A stretch of DNA of 64,000 nt. Origin: Dehalogenimonas sp. 4OHTPN. Its GTDB lineage: Bacteria; Chloroflexota; Dehalococcoidia; Dehalococcoidales; Dehalococcoidaceae. The translations under genes were made by a program, and so were the position numbers. Positions 16,314 to 24,936 of this stretch are shown here, piece after piece. The notes under the pieces are model-generated. The model did no database searches. It was not told the origin of the DNA and was given only the letters and a program-made list of their open reading frames with translations. The stretch spans positions 1,612,001 through 1,676,000 of the forward strand of contig NZ_CP159307.1 in NCBI RefSeq assembly GCF_040448695.1. Reading direction: 5' to 3'. Numbering within the stretch: position 1 is the stretch's first letter; every line of letters starts with the position of its first letter.

Positions 16314-17328
16314 GCCTGGCCTCCAGCATCTGCGTCATTTCGACGAATTTTTCAAGTTTGGCGAGCGCCCGTCCGTTGTCGATGGCTTCGGCGGCCATGA
16401 TGACGCCCTCAGCCATGGTTTTTACTCGATCGGCGACAAGCAGCGCTGCGGCGGCGTTCAAAACGGCGGCGTCACGCAGCGCGCCGGGCGCGCCTTCGAG
16501 CAGCCGCAGCATGGCTGCGGCATTCCACCTGGCGTCACCGCCTTTTATCGCGTCAATCGAGTGCCGAGATAGCCCGACATCCTCCGGGGCGACGGTGTAG
16601 CGGTTGAGTTCATCGCCGATAAGCTCGCATACTTGAGTCGGTCCGGTGACCGTAAGTTCGTCCAGCCCGTCGCCGTGAACTACCAGGGCATGGGCGCCGC
16701 CCAGAGCTCGCAGCGCCGCTGCCATCTTGAGCACCAGGTCATTACCGGGCACGCCGATGACCTGAGCGGTAGCCCCGGCAGGATTGCAAAGCGGCCCCAA
16801 CAGGTTGAATACGGTGCGGATGCCGATCTCTTTCCGCGGCGGCCCCGCATGTTTCATGGCCGGATGGAACACGGGTGCGAACATAAAAACGATGCCGACA
16901 CGCTCCAGACATTCCGCAGCCTCCTCGGGCGACAGGTTAATACGAACGCCCAGCGCCTCCAGGACATCGGCCGAACCGCATTTCGACGACATGGCGCGGT
17001 TGCCGTGCTTGGCCACCTTGAGGCCGCAGGCGGCGGCTATGATGGCCGCGGCGGTGGAGATATTAAAGGTGCCCGCTCCGTCGCCGCCGGTGCCGCAGGT
17101 ATCCACGACCGGGCTGGCCGATTTTACCGGCAGCGCCCGGGCCCGCATCGTCCGCGCCAGACCAACCATCTCTTCCACTGTTTCACCCTTGCACCTTAAC
17201 GCGGTCACAAAAGCGCCGAACTGGGCCGGGGTGGCCACCCCGTCCATGATCTCCCCCATGACGGCCGAGGCTTCATCTGCGGAAAGAGATTTGCCGGATA
17301 CCAGGTTCTGAATCGCTTCCTTAATCAT
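16300..17328 (-). CDS. trpD: Anthranilate phosphoribosyltransferase
   Basis: A 342-residue enzyme adding phosphoribose from PRPP to anthranilate. The PRPP-binding glycine-rich motif DTCGTGGDGAGTFN (about residue 77), KHGNRAMSSKCGSADVLEALG and the metal-binding DGLDE segment are intact. Separate from trpG here (not fused as in Escherichia), with a four-base overlap between the trpG stop and the trpD start. Confidence 0.97.
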   Translation of the reverse strand: MIKEAIQNLVSGKSLSADEASAVMGEIMDGVATPAQFGAFVTALRCKGETVEEMVGLARTMRARALPVKSASPVVDTCGTGGDGAGTFNISTAAAIIAAACGLKVAKHGNRAMSSKCGSADVLEALGVRINLSPEEAAECLERVGIVFMFAPVFHPAMKHAGPPRKEIGIRTVFNLLGPLCNPAGATAQVIGVPGNDLVLKMAAALRALGGAHALVVHGDGLDELTVTGPTQVCELIGDELNRYTVAPEDVGLSRHSIDAIKGGDARWNAAAMLRLLEGAPGALRDAAVLNAAAALLVADRVKTMAEGVIMAAEAIDNGRALAKLEKFVEMTQMLEARRAAG

Positions 17329-17897
17329 CGTCCGACCCCGTTCAAGAAATTTCTAAGCAGTTCTTTGCCGTATTGCGACATGAAAGACTCCGGGTGGAAT
17401 TGGACGCCCTGGACGGGGAATTTCCGGTGCCGCAGCCCCATGATTTCACCATCGGCTGTCCAGGCAGTCACCTCCAGGCAATCAGGCAGGGAGTCCCTGG
17501 CCACCGCTAGCGAATGATAGCGGACGGCGGTGAAAGGCGACGGAATACCCTTAAAGATACCCTTCCCGGTGTGTTCTATGGCAGACGTCTTGCCATGCAT
17601 TACCGATTTGGCCCTGATGACGTCGCCGCCGTAAACGTGGCCCAGGCACTGATGCCCCAGGCAGACTCCCAGCACCGGCAGGTTCGGCCCGAAATACCGG
17701 ATGACCTCGTTGGAGATGCCGGCGCGTTCCGGCGATGACGGCCCTGGCGAGACAACAATGCGTTCAGGTTTAAGCGCCTCAATGCCGGGGATATCGACCT
17801 CGTCGTTACGCCGGACGCAGACGTCGGCGCCAAGTTCGCACAAGTACTGGAAGAGGTTATAGGTGAATGAGTCGTAATTATCTATAAGCAGTATCAT
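17325..17897 (-). CDS. trpG: Anthranilate synthase glutamine amidotransferase component
   Basis: A 190-residue class I glutamine amidotransferase that supplies ammonia to TrpE. The nucleophile is in GVCLGHQCLG (near residue 79), and the His-Glu pair is in FHPESFMS near the C-terminus. It may also serve p-aminobenzoate synthase, as in several bacteria with one such subunit; that cannot be decided here. It lies 10 bases after trpE. Confidence 0.95.
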   Translation of the reverse strand: MILLIDNYDSFTYNLFQYLCELGADVCVRRNDEVDIPGIEALKPERIVVSPGPSSPERAGISNEVIRYFGPNLPVLGVCLGHQCLGHVYGGDVIRAKSVMHGKTSAIEHTGKGIFKGIPSPFTAVRYHSLAVARDSLPDCLEVTAWTADGEIMGLRHRKFPVQGVQFHPESFMSQYGKELLRNFLNGVGR

Positions 17898-17907
17898 CCA
17901 GTCCCCC

Positions 17908-19338
17908 CTAGACTCCAGCCTCAGCCCGTTCGACGGCTTTAAACAGCGCCTGGGCTTTGCTCAGGGTCTCGAAATACTCCGACTCCGGATTGGAGTCATA
18001 GACGATGCCGGCGCCGGCCTGGACGTAAATCCTGCCGCGGGCGGCAACCATAGTACGGATGGCGATGGCCATGTCCATGCTGCCGCTATAGCTGAAGTAA
18101 CCGACTGCCCCGGCGTAAGGGCCGCGCCGCTCCGGCTCATGCTCGGCGATAAGCTGCATGGCGCGAACCTTCGGCGCGCCGGAGACAGTACCGGCGGGGA
18201 AGGTCGCCCGCAACGCGTCGCCGGCGGAAAGCCCGGGCCGCAGCCTGCCCTTGACATGGCTGACCAGGTGCATAACGTGGGAATACCTCTCGACGTTCAT
18301 CAGATCGGACACTTCCACCGAGCCGGGCATCGAAACGCGGCCGATGTCGTTGCGGCCGAGGTCCACCAGCATAATGTGCTCGGCGCGTTCCTTGGGATCG
18401 GCTTTGAGTTCAGCTTCGAGCGCCAGGTCCTCTTCGGGGGTCATCCCCCGCCTCCGGGTGCCGGCCAGCGGCCGGGTGATTACCTCGCCCCCCTCAACGC
18501 GGACGAGTATCTCAGGCGAAGCGCCGATGATCTGAAAGTCCTGGAAATCCAGGTAGAACATATAGGGTGACGGGTTGATGCTCCTGAGAGCGCGGTAGAT
18601 GTCGAAAGGCAAAGCCCCGGTGACCCTGGACAAGCGCTGAGACAACACCACCTGGATGGCTTCGCCGGCGGCGATGGCCTCTTTTATATCGGCGACGCTG
18701 GCTTCAAACGACTGTCGGCTGACCGAAGAAATGAAGGCGGACGCAACCTTCGGGACCACCCGGGTTGCCCGAGGCGGCAAAGGTCCTGCCAGGCGGCGGC
18801 ATAGTTCGTCGATTCGGGCGATGGCCTCAGAATATGCGGCATCGAGGTCGCCATCCAGCGGCATCAGCGAGACCACCCGGATGCGGTGGGAGACGTGGTC
18901 GAAAACCAGAAAGGTCTCGGTAAGCATGAAGACGGCTTCCGGCAAGCCGAGGGAATCAGTCCCGGGCGGCGGCAGCTTCTCGAACTTGCCCGCCGCCTCA
19001 TACGAGAGATAGCCCACAGCGCCGCCGCAGAAGCGAGGCAAGTCCGGCTGGCCAGCCAGTTTCCGGCCCGCCAAAGCGGCCTCGACGGACTTGATCGAGT
19101 CCCCCGCCGAGCCGAACGGAGTGACCAGGAGCTGTCTGGGTTCAGTGCCGATGAAGGAGTAGCGGGCCATGCGCTGGCCGCCTTCGACGCTCTCAAGGAG
19201 GAAGGAAGGCCCGCCGCGGGAAATTTTAAGAAAGGCGGAAACCGGGGTCTCAAGATCCGCCATGAGGTCGCGGGAGACGGCGGCGAGGTTTCCCTCACCG
19301 GTCAAGTTTCGTATTTGTTCCAGGGTCGGCGTGTACAT
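17908..19338 (-). CDS. trpE: Anthranilate synthase component I
   Basis: A 476-residue chorismate-utilising enzyme making anthranilate with TrpG. The N-terminal part contains SFLLESVEGG, whose LLES motif binds tryptophan for feedback inhibition; the C-terminal catalytic part has GASPEILVR, PLAGTRRRG, ERAEHIMLVDLGRND and GTVSGAPKVRAM. The start ATG follows GCGGAGGC. As first gene of the trp operon, it lies directly behind a T-box leader, so it is controlled both by enzyme feedback and by tRNA charging. Confidence 0.96.
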   Translation of the reverse strand: MYTPTLEQIRNLTGEGNLAAVSRDLMADLETPVSAFLKISRGGPSFLLESVEGGQRMARYSFIGTEPRQLLVTPFGSAGDSIKSVEAALAGRKLAGQPDLPRFCGGAVGYLSYEAAGKFEKLPPPGTDSLGLPEAVFMLTETFLVFDHVSHRIRVVSLMPLDGDLDAAYSEAIARIDELCRRLAGPLPPRATRVVPKVASAFISSVSRQSFEASVADIKEAIAAGEAIQVVLSQRLSRVTGALPFDIYRALRSINPSPYMFYLDFQDFQIIGASPEILVRVEGGEVITRPLAGTRRRGMTPEEDLALEAELKADPKERAEHIMLVDLGRNDIGRVSMPGSVEVSDLMNVERYSHVMHLVSHVKGRLRPGLSAGDALRATFPAGTVSGAPKVRAMQLIAEHEPERRGPYAGAVGYFSYSGSMDMAIAIRTMVAARGRIYVQAGAGIVYDSNPESEYFETLSKAQALFKAVERAEAGV

Positions 19339-19353
19339 CGTGCCTCCGCAAAA

Positions 19354-19384
19354 TTAAAAAAACCTTCGCCCCTAGGGGCGAAGG
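19354..19384 (-). terminator. T-box attenuator terminator before trpE
   Basis: CCTTCGCCCC pairs with GGGGCGAAGG (19363-19384) and is followed in the transcript by seven T residues. It sits between the T-box sequence and the trpE start, where a rho-independent terminator is expected. Binding of uncharged tRNA would favour the competing antiterminator. Confidence 0.85.
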
Positions 19385-19647
19385 TCAAAATACTTCGCGG
19401 TGCCACCCTGGTTCGGCTCAAAAGCCCTGCGGCTCAAGAACCATCTTTTGTCGGGTACGGTTACTAAAACGATACCCTGGGCCGGTTAACGGCGCCCTTC
19501 CCGGCGGAGCCTACTTGCAAAGCTTTCGGTCCGCAGCTTCCCAGTCCATTCAACGCCCGCGCAACTGCCGGCTCACACCTTACCCGGCTCTCTGAAGTCC
19601 GCCTGACGCTTACTCGTCTGGATCAACGCTTTTGAGTTGTTAAATTG
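19354..19647 (-). promoter_or_regulatory. Tryptophan T-box riboswitch leader
   Basis: The leader carries the canonical T-box AGGGTGGCACCGCG (complement of 19396-19409), stem I features (AGAGAG, then GGTGTGAGCC) and a GAA-UGG-A specifier region whose UGG (complement of 19546-19548) is a tryptophan codon. The variable T-box base is C, which would pair with the G discriminator usual for tRNA-Trp. Uncharged tRNA-Trp should therefore stabilise the antiterminator and switch on trpEGDCFBA. Confidence 0.85.
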
Positions 19648-19653
19648 CTTTTC

Positions 19654-19683
19654 AAAATACAGCATAAGGCAAACGGTTGTCAA
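19654..19683 (-). promoter_or_regulatory. trp operon promoter
   Basis: On the reverse strand, a perfect TTGACA (19678-19683), an 18-base spacer and TATTTT (19654-19659). The predicted start near 19647 gives a leader of about 310 nt containing the T-box. Confidence 0.65.
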
Positions 19684-19761
19684 ACCGGGCTGCCGGCGAG
19701 GATGACAGCGCCGCGGCGATGGGTTAAGATTCACCTGGAAAATTTTACAAAGGACAGATAT

Positions 19762-20220
19762 GTGACAGTCGAACCCGCCATCCGCCGGGCCGTAAGCAAG
19801 GATATCCCTGTAATCGTCCGCTACAATATGGCTCTGGCGGCGGAAACCGAAAAGCGGCATCTCGACCAAGCCACCATAACCGCGGGTGTAACCGCTTTTT
19901 TAGAACACCCGGAGTACGGCTTCTATATCATTGCCGAGGCAGGCGGCGAGCCGGTGGCCCAGACGATGATCACATACGAGTGGAGCGACTGGCGCAACGG
20001 CGTCATCTGGTGGATCCAGAGCGTTTATGTCAGCGCCGCCTGGCGGCGCCTCGGTCTGTACCGTAAGCTTTATCAGCACGTCAAGGAACTGGCGGCGCGG
20101 GATGGCGGGGTAAAGGAGTTGCGGCTGTATGTTGACCAGGATAATACCGCCGCGCGGCAAACCTATCAGGCGCTCGGCATGATGCCGAGCCGTTATCTTT
20201 TATACGAAGCCGATATCTGA
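19762..20220 (+). CDS. GNAT-family N-acetyltransferase
   Basis: A 152-residue GNAT protein. It has the N-terminal IRRAVSKDIPVIVRYN strand-helix, the central beta bulge VWWIQSVYV-like segment, the acetyl-CoA loop AAWRRLGLYRKL, and the closing NTAARQTYQALGM. The substrate is not predictable. I chose GTG (after AAAGGAC) because the longer open frame upstream overlaps the trp promoter region. Its 3' end overlaps the convergent DUF998 gene by 28 bases. Confidence 0.8.
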   Translation: MTVEPAIRRAVSKDIPVIVRYNMALAAETEKRHLDQATITAGVTAFLEHPEYGFYIIAEAGGEPVAQTMITYEWSDWRNGVIWWIQSVYVSAAWRRLGLYRKLYQHVKELAARDGGVKELRLYVDQDNTAARQTYQALGMMPSRYLLYEADI

Positions 20221-20879
20221 TCCGCTGCCCCGCGGGAAGCCCGGTCCAGCCCTTCGAGCAATCCGGGGAGATGGCCGCCGGCAAAAACCATCCAGGCCAA
20301 GCCGACGCCGGAGAGGAAACGTTCGCTCAGGCCGATGAACGTGTCCTCGTGGATCGGCAGAACCTGCCAGGCAACCACAGCCCCGATCACCGCCATAATC
20401 CTGGCCAGATTGCCCACCGCGGCGGCGTCAGGAAACCCCCGGACAGATCTGGCCAGAACCAATCCGGTAACCGGAAACAACACCGCCAGCAGGATTACCG
20501 CGGCCACGTGGATGCCCCCGGCGACGGTGGTCACGGCCGTTCCGGGGTCGGTATTGAAAATGATGATCACGCCAAAACAGACTGTGCTGGCGGCAAACAG
20601 CCCGCCGGAGACCAGCAGCCCCCGGTACCGCCTGCCGGCGTCGGAGGAAATCATCAGACCAGCCAGGAATGCGTTAGCTATGCCTGCCGCGGCCATGCCC
20701 CACTCCTCCAGCCAGCCGTTGGGCAGCAGCACCAGATCACTGATGGATTCACGCAGGGGATCATATCCGGGATTAAGGGAAATGGCGATGACATCGCTGG
20801 TAATCATGATGACCGCCGCCGCGCCGCAAATAAACGGCAGGGCAGGCGCGATAACCAGATAAAACCGGCGCCGGGTCAT
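20193..20879 (-). CDS. DUF998 family membrane protein
   Basis: A 228-residue protein with about six membrane helices and the DUF998 hallmark NPGYDPLRESISDLVL after the first helix. Function is unknown. A perfect TATAAT (20887-20892) is only seven bases before the ATG and there is no independent Shine-Dalgarno, so this gene looks leaderless. It overlaps the convergent GNAT gene at its end. Confidence 0.8.
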   Translation of the reverse strand: MTRRRFYLVIAPALPFICGAAAVIMITSDVIAISLNPGYDPLRESISDLVLLPNGWLEEWGMAAAGIANAFLAGLMISSDAGRRYRGLLVSGGLFAASTVCFGVIIIFNTDPGTAVTTVAGGIHVAAVILLAVLFPVTGLVLARSVRGFPDAAAVGNLARIMAVIGAVVAWQVLPIHEDTFIGLSERFLSGVGLAWMVFAGGHLPGLLEGLDRASRGAADQISASYKR

Positions 20880-20912
20880 GGAGAGGATTATACACCCGGG
20901 GCTGGTGTGCCG

Positions 20913-21149
20913 TTAGACCGCTGAAGCAGCAGCCGAGGATCCGCCGCCGGCGTCTCTGAACTGCAGCCAGGCCAGGCGTTCAACATCCTCCCGGCGGAAG
21001 CGCCGGTCGCCTCTCGGGGAGATGCGCCAGCACTCTATCCTGCCTTCATCCCCCCAGCGCCGCAGCGTATCCGGGGACACCTTAAGCAATTCGGATGCAT
21101 CCCGGGTGCTAAGCAGCCTGTGGCCATCGAGGGTTGGTGTCCTATTCAT
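20913..21149 (-). CDS. Small helix-turn-helix (MerR/excisionase-like) DNA-binding protein
   Basis: A 78-residue protein with an excisionase-like winged helix-turn-helix: LLSTRDASELLKVSPDTLRRWGDEGRI followed by a wing RGDRRFRREDVERL. The Ala/Ser-rich tail is probably flexible. Such proteins act as local transcription regulators. The target is unknown, but the gene is divergent from the DUF2178/XRE pair, so that promoter region is a candidate. A GTG codon immediately before the ATG is an alternative start. Confidence 0.75.
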   Translation of the reverse strand: MNRTPTLDGHRLLSTRDASELLKVSPDTLRRWGDEGRIECWRISPRGDRRFRREDVERLAWLQFRDAGGGSSAAASAV

Positions 21150-21211
21150 CACTCACTGTAACGGACGGCGGCCAAAAACGTCAGGACATTAGCGTTCAGT
21201 AAAAATAAATA

Positions 21212-21250
21212 TTGACATTGTGTATAGTTTATTTTACACTATGTATAGTT
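21212..21250 (+). promoter_or_regulatory. Promoter with operator-like repeats for the DUF2178/XRE pair
   Basis: TTGACA (21212-21217), 17 bases, TACACT (21235-21240). Within and after it, TGTATAGTT occurs twice (21221-21229 and 21242-21250), exactly 21 bases apart, and GTGTA...TACAC forms an inverted repeat across the spacer. This is well placed for autoregulation by the XRE protein encoded downstream. Confidence 0.65.
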
Positions 21251-21272
21251 ATATTTACTATGGAGGAGAGAA

Positions 21273-21656
21273 TTGAGCGCTGACAGTTTTAAGAAATTGA
21301 TGAGCATCATCGCCTTAGGGCTGGGGGCGTTGATCGCTTTCGCTATCGTCGCCGAGCTGCCGGTGTGGGTGCCGCTCCTGGCGGTGACGCTGGCGCTGGC
21401 CGCCGCCAATATCTTCCGCCGCGGGGTTAAAGAGGTGTTGGCTGATGAACGCAGCCGCCGTGTCGACGAGAAGGCTACGGTCTTAACCTACCGCGTCTTC
21501 ACCACCGTGACCGCGGTTGGTGTCCTTTTAGCGATGATGCTGCGCAGCAGCCTGCCGGAGTGGACTTTCATCGCCGGTCAAGCCGTGGCCTTTGCCCTTT
21601 GCGCTCTGATGCTGCTGCATCTGGCAGTCATCAGGTATTATTCGGGGAAATTGTAG
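21273..21656 (+). CDS. DUF2178-like membrane protein
   Basis: A 127-residue protein with four membrane helices in two pairs, separated by a charged loop VLADERSRRVDEKAT, the feature that recalls DUF2178 proteins. The start is TTG after GGAGGAGAG. It is followed four bases later by a small XRE regulator, a combination frequent in archaea and some bacteria. The biochemical role is unknown; membrane partner of the regulator is an inference. Confidence 0.7.
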   Translation: MSADSFKKLMSIIALGLGALIAFAIVAELPVWVPLLAVTLALAAANIFRRGVKEVLADERSRRVDEKATVLTYRVFTTVTAVGVLLAMMLRSSLPEWTFIAGQAVAFALCALMLLHLAVIRYYSGKL

Positions 21657-21660
21657 CCCG

Positions 21661-21861
21661 ATGCGCAATACACTTAAAGTTTACCGGGCGATGCATGATC
21701 TGACCCAGGAAGCTCTGGCTGAAAAACTGGGGGTAACGCGGCAGACGATCATCTCCATCGAAAGCGGCCGCTACGACCCTTCTCTGGGGCTGGCGTTCAA
21801 GATTGCCGGGTTGTTCAAGGTGAAGATCGAAGACGTCTTTTCCAGGGAAGATGCCGATTAG
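21661..21861 (+). CDS. Small XRE-family transcriptional regulator
   Basis: A 66-residue protein that is one helix-turn-helix domain: LKVYRAMHDLTQEALAEKLG, recognition helix VTRQTIISIESGRYDPS, and the GLFKVKIEDVF end typical of the short YozG-like group. It probably represses its own promoter at the tandem 21-base-spaced repeats upstream. It is translationally linked to the DUF2178 gene and overlaps the convergent DUF6512 gene by four bases. Confidence 0.88.
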   Translation: MRNTLKVYRAMHDLTQEALAEKLGVTRQTIISIESGRYDPSLGLAFKIAGLFKVKIEDVFSREDAD

Positions 21862-22394
21862 CGGGCGCCGAAGGGGATGCCATAAAAGCCGTTCGGGTCC
21901 TGGAAAATGGGCAGTTCCGGCGGGTTAAAGGTGAATAATATCATCGCCGACCCGAGGGCGATGATCATGACCAGCCCCACCCAATTCATGTAACCGGGGA
22001 GCTTGCCCGACGTAAGTATCTTGTAGCTGACTAATTGGCCGACAGCGACTGCCGCGGCGAAAATCAAAATATCGACGATGAGGACTTCTTCCCCGGTGAT
22101 CGAGGTGTAGCCATAGAATATGAGCGCTGTGACAGTTGGGATAAGATAAACGGCAACGGTCTTGGCGATCAGGATATTATTGACCTCGCCCCGTATAAAG
22201 CGATATTCGATGGCCGCCCAGAGCACCATTGGCCAGAAACCCTGCTTGAAATGTTCCCAGACACTTTCATTGACGGAGGCAAAGGCGCCGACCAGCGGCG
22301 ATTCTCCAGACCACTCAAAGACAAAATGCAGCAGCGCGCCGAGGCTGAAGACGAAGAAGATGCCGAGGAGTTCCCATCTAAGGATACGATTCAT
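21858..22394 (-). CDS. DUF6512-like membrane protein
   Basis: A 178-residue protein with about six membrane helices. The N-terminal RWELLGIFFVFSLGALLHF..FEWSG and SVNESVWEHFKQGFWP segments match what I recall of DUF6512 proteins, whose function is unknown. It ends in an extended PNGFYGIPFG tail. It is 12 bases downstream of the ABC transporter ATPase gene and could be read through from that operon. Confidence 0.7.
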   Translation of the reverse strand: MNRILRWELLGIFFVFSLGALLHFVFEWSGESPLVGAFASVNESVWEHFKQGFWPMVLWAAIEYRFIRGEVNNILIAKTVAVYLIPTVTALIFYGYTSITGEEVLIVDILIFAAAVAVGQLVSYKILTSGKLPGYMNWVGLVMIIALGSAMILFTFNPPELPIFQDPNGFYGIPFGAR

Positions 22395-22406
22395 GTTTTT
22401 GGATAA

Positions 22407-23147
22407 CTAGTGGATATGCAGCACCTTGGACAGAAATGCCCGTGACCTCTCCTCTTTGGGGTTGGTGAAGAATTCTTTAGGCGAGGCCATCTCCACAATC
22501 CGGCCTTCGTCCATGAAGATCATACGGTCGGCGGCGGCGCGGGCAAAGCCCATCTCGTGGGACACCACCACCATGGTCATGCCTTCTGCGGCCAGGGCGG
22601 CCATGACATCGAGGACCTCTTTAATCATTTCCGGGTCAAGGGCTGAAGTCGGCTCATCGAAGAGCATGATTTTGGGGTTCATCGCCAGCGCCCGGGCGAT
22701 AGCCACCCGCTGCTGCTGGCCGCCGGAAAGCTGTCCCGGGAAGGCGCCTTCCTTCTCCGGTATGCCCACCTTTTTCAAGAGCTGGCGCGCCGTCTCAACG
22801 GCTTCTTCCCTGGAGCGCTTGCGCACCTGGCACTGGGCAAGCACCAGGTTATCCAGCACCGAGAGGTGGGAAAAAAGATTGAACTGCTGGAAGACCATGC
22901 CCACCTCGCGACGGACGGCGTTGATGTTCTCGGTGGTATCCAGCGGAATGCCGTCGACGATAATCTTACCGGAGTTGTATTCTTCCAGCCTGTTGATGCA
23001 GCGGAGGAGAGTCGATTTACCCGAACCGGACGGGCCGATGATGACAACGACTTCGCCCTTCTCGATGTTGAGGCTGACGCCGCGCAGAGCATGCACCCGA
23101 CCGAAGCGCTTGTGGACGTCTTCTATCTGGATGATCGGCTCAGCCAT
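22407..23147 (-). CDS. Polar amino-acid ABC transporter ATPase (GlnQ type)
   Basis: A 246-residue ABC ATPase with Walker [10 protein letters not shown], signature [15 protein letters not shown], Walker [15 protein letters not shown] and the H-loop [14 protein letters not shown]. The whole sequence resembles GlnQ/HisP-type importers. It forms an importer with the adjacent permease and binding protein. The ATG is directly at the permease stop codon. The amino acid transported is not certain. Confidence 0.93.
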   Translation of the reverse strand: MAEPIIQIEDVHKRFGRVHALRGVSLNIEKGEVVVIIGPSGSGKSTLLRCINRLEEYNSGKIIVDGIPLDTTENINAVRREVGMVFQQFNLFSHLSVLDNLVLAQCQVRKRSREEAVETARQLLKKVGIPEKEGAFPGQLSGGQQQRVAIARALAMNPKIMLFDEPTSALDPEMIKEVLDVMAALAAEGMTMVVVSHEMGFARAAADRMIFMDEGRIVEMASPKEFFTNPKEERSRAFLSKVLHIH

Positions 23148-23978
23148 TTATCGCTCGTACCTTGTCTTTTTCTCGATGAAGGAGACTATTCGCGCGGCGA
23201 ACAGGGTCATGATGAGGTAAAGCAAGGCCACCATCGTCCAGGTCTCGATGGGATTAAAATTGGCAGCCATGAACTCCCGGCCGCGGCGGGTCAGGTCAGC
23301 GACGGCGACTACGGAAACCAGCGACGAATCTTTAAGCAGGGCGATGAATTCGTTGCCCATTGGCGGCAGGATGACGCGGAAGGCCTGCGGCAGCACCACG
23401 AAGCGCATCGCCTGGAAATGGCTCATGCCCAGGGAGCGGGCGGCTTCCATCTGTCCCTTTGGAATGCTTTGGATGCCGGCGCGGACAATCTCTGACATGT
23501 AGGCGCCGTAACAGACGGTGATGGCAATAATGGCAGTGACAATCGGATTGGCCTGGTAACCGGCAAGAACGGAAATGTTCAGCCACTCGCCGACTTTCTG
23601 GATCACCACCGGCGAGGCAAAATACCAGCCTATGAGCTGTACCAGGAGCGGGATGCCGCGGATGACCTCGACATAGAGAGAACTGATACCGAAAAGTATC
23701 TTATTCTTCGACAGCCGGCCCAGGCCGCCAAACAGCCCGGCGACAAGCATCAGGACATATGATGTCACTGTAACCAGGATGGTGACGGCAATCCCGTCGC
23801 GGGCAAAAACGACGAGATCGCGAAAGGGATCCGGCCGGGCAATCACCAGCAACAGGATTAGGCCAGCCACCCCTGCCACCAGCCACCACCAGGGGTCCTG
23901 ACGGATGTTGACTTCACCGCCGGTGATGAATTTAAGCTCTTCTTCCGGCGGGATTACCGGTTTCTGGTCTTTCATCAT
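23148..23978 (-). CDS. Polar amino-acid ABC transporter permease (GlnP/HisM type)
   Basis: A 276-residue permease with an N-terminal extension and several membrane helices. The cytoplasmic coupling motif GAYMSEIVRAGIQSIPKGQMEAARSLG is the His/Glu/Gln permease signature. The likely start is one of two adjacent ATGs; an upstream TTG would add four residues, and no clear Shine-Dalgarno decides. One permease gene only, so a homodimer is expected. Confidence 0.9.
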   Translation of the reverse strand: MMKDQKPVIPPEEELKFITGGEVNIRQDPWWWLVAGVAGLILLLVIARPDPFRDLVVFARDGIAVTILVTVTSYVLMLVAGLFGGLGRLSKNKILFGISSLYVEVIRGIPLLVQLIGWYFASPVVIQKVGEWLNISVLAGYQANPIVTAIIAITVCYGAYMSEIVRAGIQSIPKGQMEAARSLGMSHFQAMRFVVLPQAFRVILPPMGNEFIALLKDSSLVSVVAVADLTRRGREFMAANFNPIETWTMVALLYLIMTLFAARIVSFIEKKTRYER

Positions 23979-24030
23979 TAAGCTGACCAATCAACTCTGT
24001 GTTTACCGCGGTTTGCACGGCGCTAATAAA

Positions 24031-24056
24031 GAGAGGGTGCTTTTCAGCACCCTCTC
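24031..24056 (-). terminator. Intercistronic hairpin between binding-protein and permease genes
   Basis: GAGAGGGTGC and GCACCCTCTC form a perfect ten-pair stem around a six-base loop, followed on the reverse strand by TTTATT. The weak T-run suggests a partial terminator or 3' end stabiliser that makes more binding protein than membrane components, as is common in ABC importers. Confidence 0.65.
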
Positions 24057-24065
24057 GATTCTGCT

Positions 24066-24833
24066 TTAGCCGACCAGCCATTTCTGAATAAGTTGGTCGA
24101 TGATGCCATCGGCCTTGGCTTTGGCCAAGCCTTCGTTGATCTTGTTCAGGACGTCGGTCTTGCCTTTTGCCACAGCGATGCCGTATTCCTCGGAAGACAG
24201 GATGCCGCCAACCGTCTTGAGCTGCCCGGCGTTCTTTTTGACGTAGCCGTCGGCAACCGGGGTATCGCACACCAGTGCGTCGATCTGGTTGGTCAAAAGG
24301 GCGGCAAACGCCAGACCGATCTCGTCATAACCGACCTTGGTCACGCCAGTCATCGCCGAAACTTCATCATCGCCGGTAGTACCGGTCTGAACGCCCACTT
24401 TGCCCGAGATGTTGTTAGCCCCGGTGATGGTGGTGTTATTGGCGCGGACGACGATGATCTGGCCGGCGTTGAAGTAAGCGTTGGAGAAGTTCATTTTCTC
24501 CAAGCGGTCCGGCTTGATGGTGATGGATGAAATAGCGGCATCGTAGGTGCCCTGGGCCATGCCGGCCAGCAGGGAATCCCATTCAACGTTTTTGTATTCG
24601 ATTTGCAGGCCGGCGCGTTCGGCGATGGCATTCATCAGGTCGATGTCGAAACCGACAATCTTGCCGCTGGCGGTATCAACGTACTCAAACGGCGCCCATG
24701 TGGCATCGGTGGCGACCACGATCTTCAGCGGTCCGGCTGAAGTGGTGGGATTGGTGCTGCTGTCACCGCAGCCAGGCAGCGCCAGGCCGAAGACGGCAAC
24801 GAGGGCGACCAGGATCCAGAGGAATTTTTTCAT
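24066..24833 (-). CDS. Amino-acid ABC transporter substrate-binding lipoprotein
   Basis: A 255-residue family 3 solute-binding protein. Signal peptide with lipobox LALPGC (Cys 22), then VVATDATWAPFEYVDT, GFDIDLMNAIAER and the hinge region, typical of polar amino-acid receptors. A strong AGGAG precedes the ATG. It is the first gene of the operon and is followed by the partial terminator. Probable anchor is the outer face of the cytoplasmic membrane. Confidence 0.92.
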   Translation of the reverse strand: MKKFLWILVALVAVFGLALPGCGDSSTNPTTSAGPLKIVVATDATWAPFEYVDTASGKIVGFDIDLMNAIAERAGLQIEYKNVEWDSLLAGMAQGTYDAAISSITIKPDRLEKMNFSNAYFNAGQIIVVRANNTTITGANNISGKVGVQTGTTGDDEVSAMTGVTKVGYDEIGLAFAALLTNQIDALVCDTPVADGYVKKNAGQLKTVGGILSSEEYGIAVAKGKTDVLNKINEGLAKAKADGIIDQLIQKWLVG

Positions 24834-24936
24834 GCCTTGTCTCCTATCTTGAGATTTGAATGCCCAAGTTTACAGCATCGGTTGTCGGGATGTCCAAAAA
24901 TCACCCATTTGCGCCGGCATCGCGCCTTACGGCATA

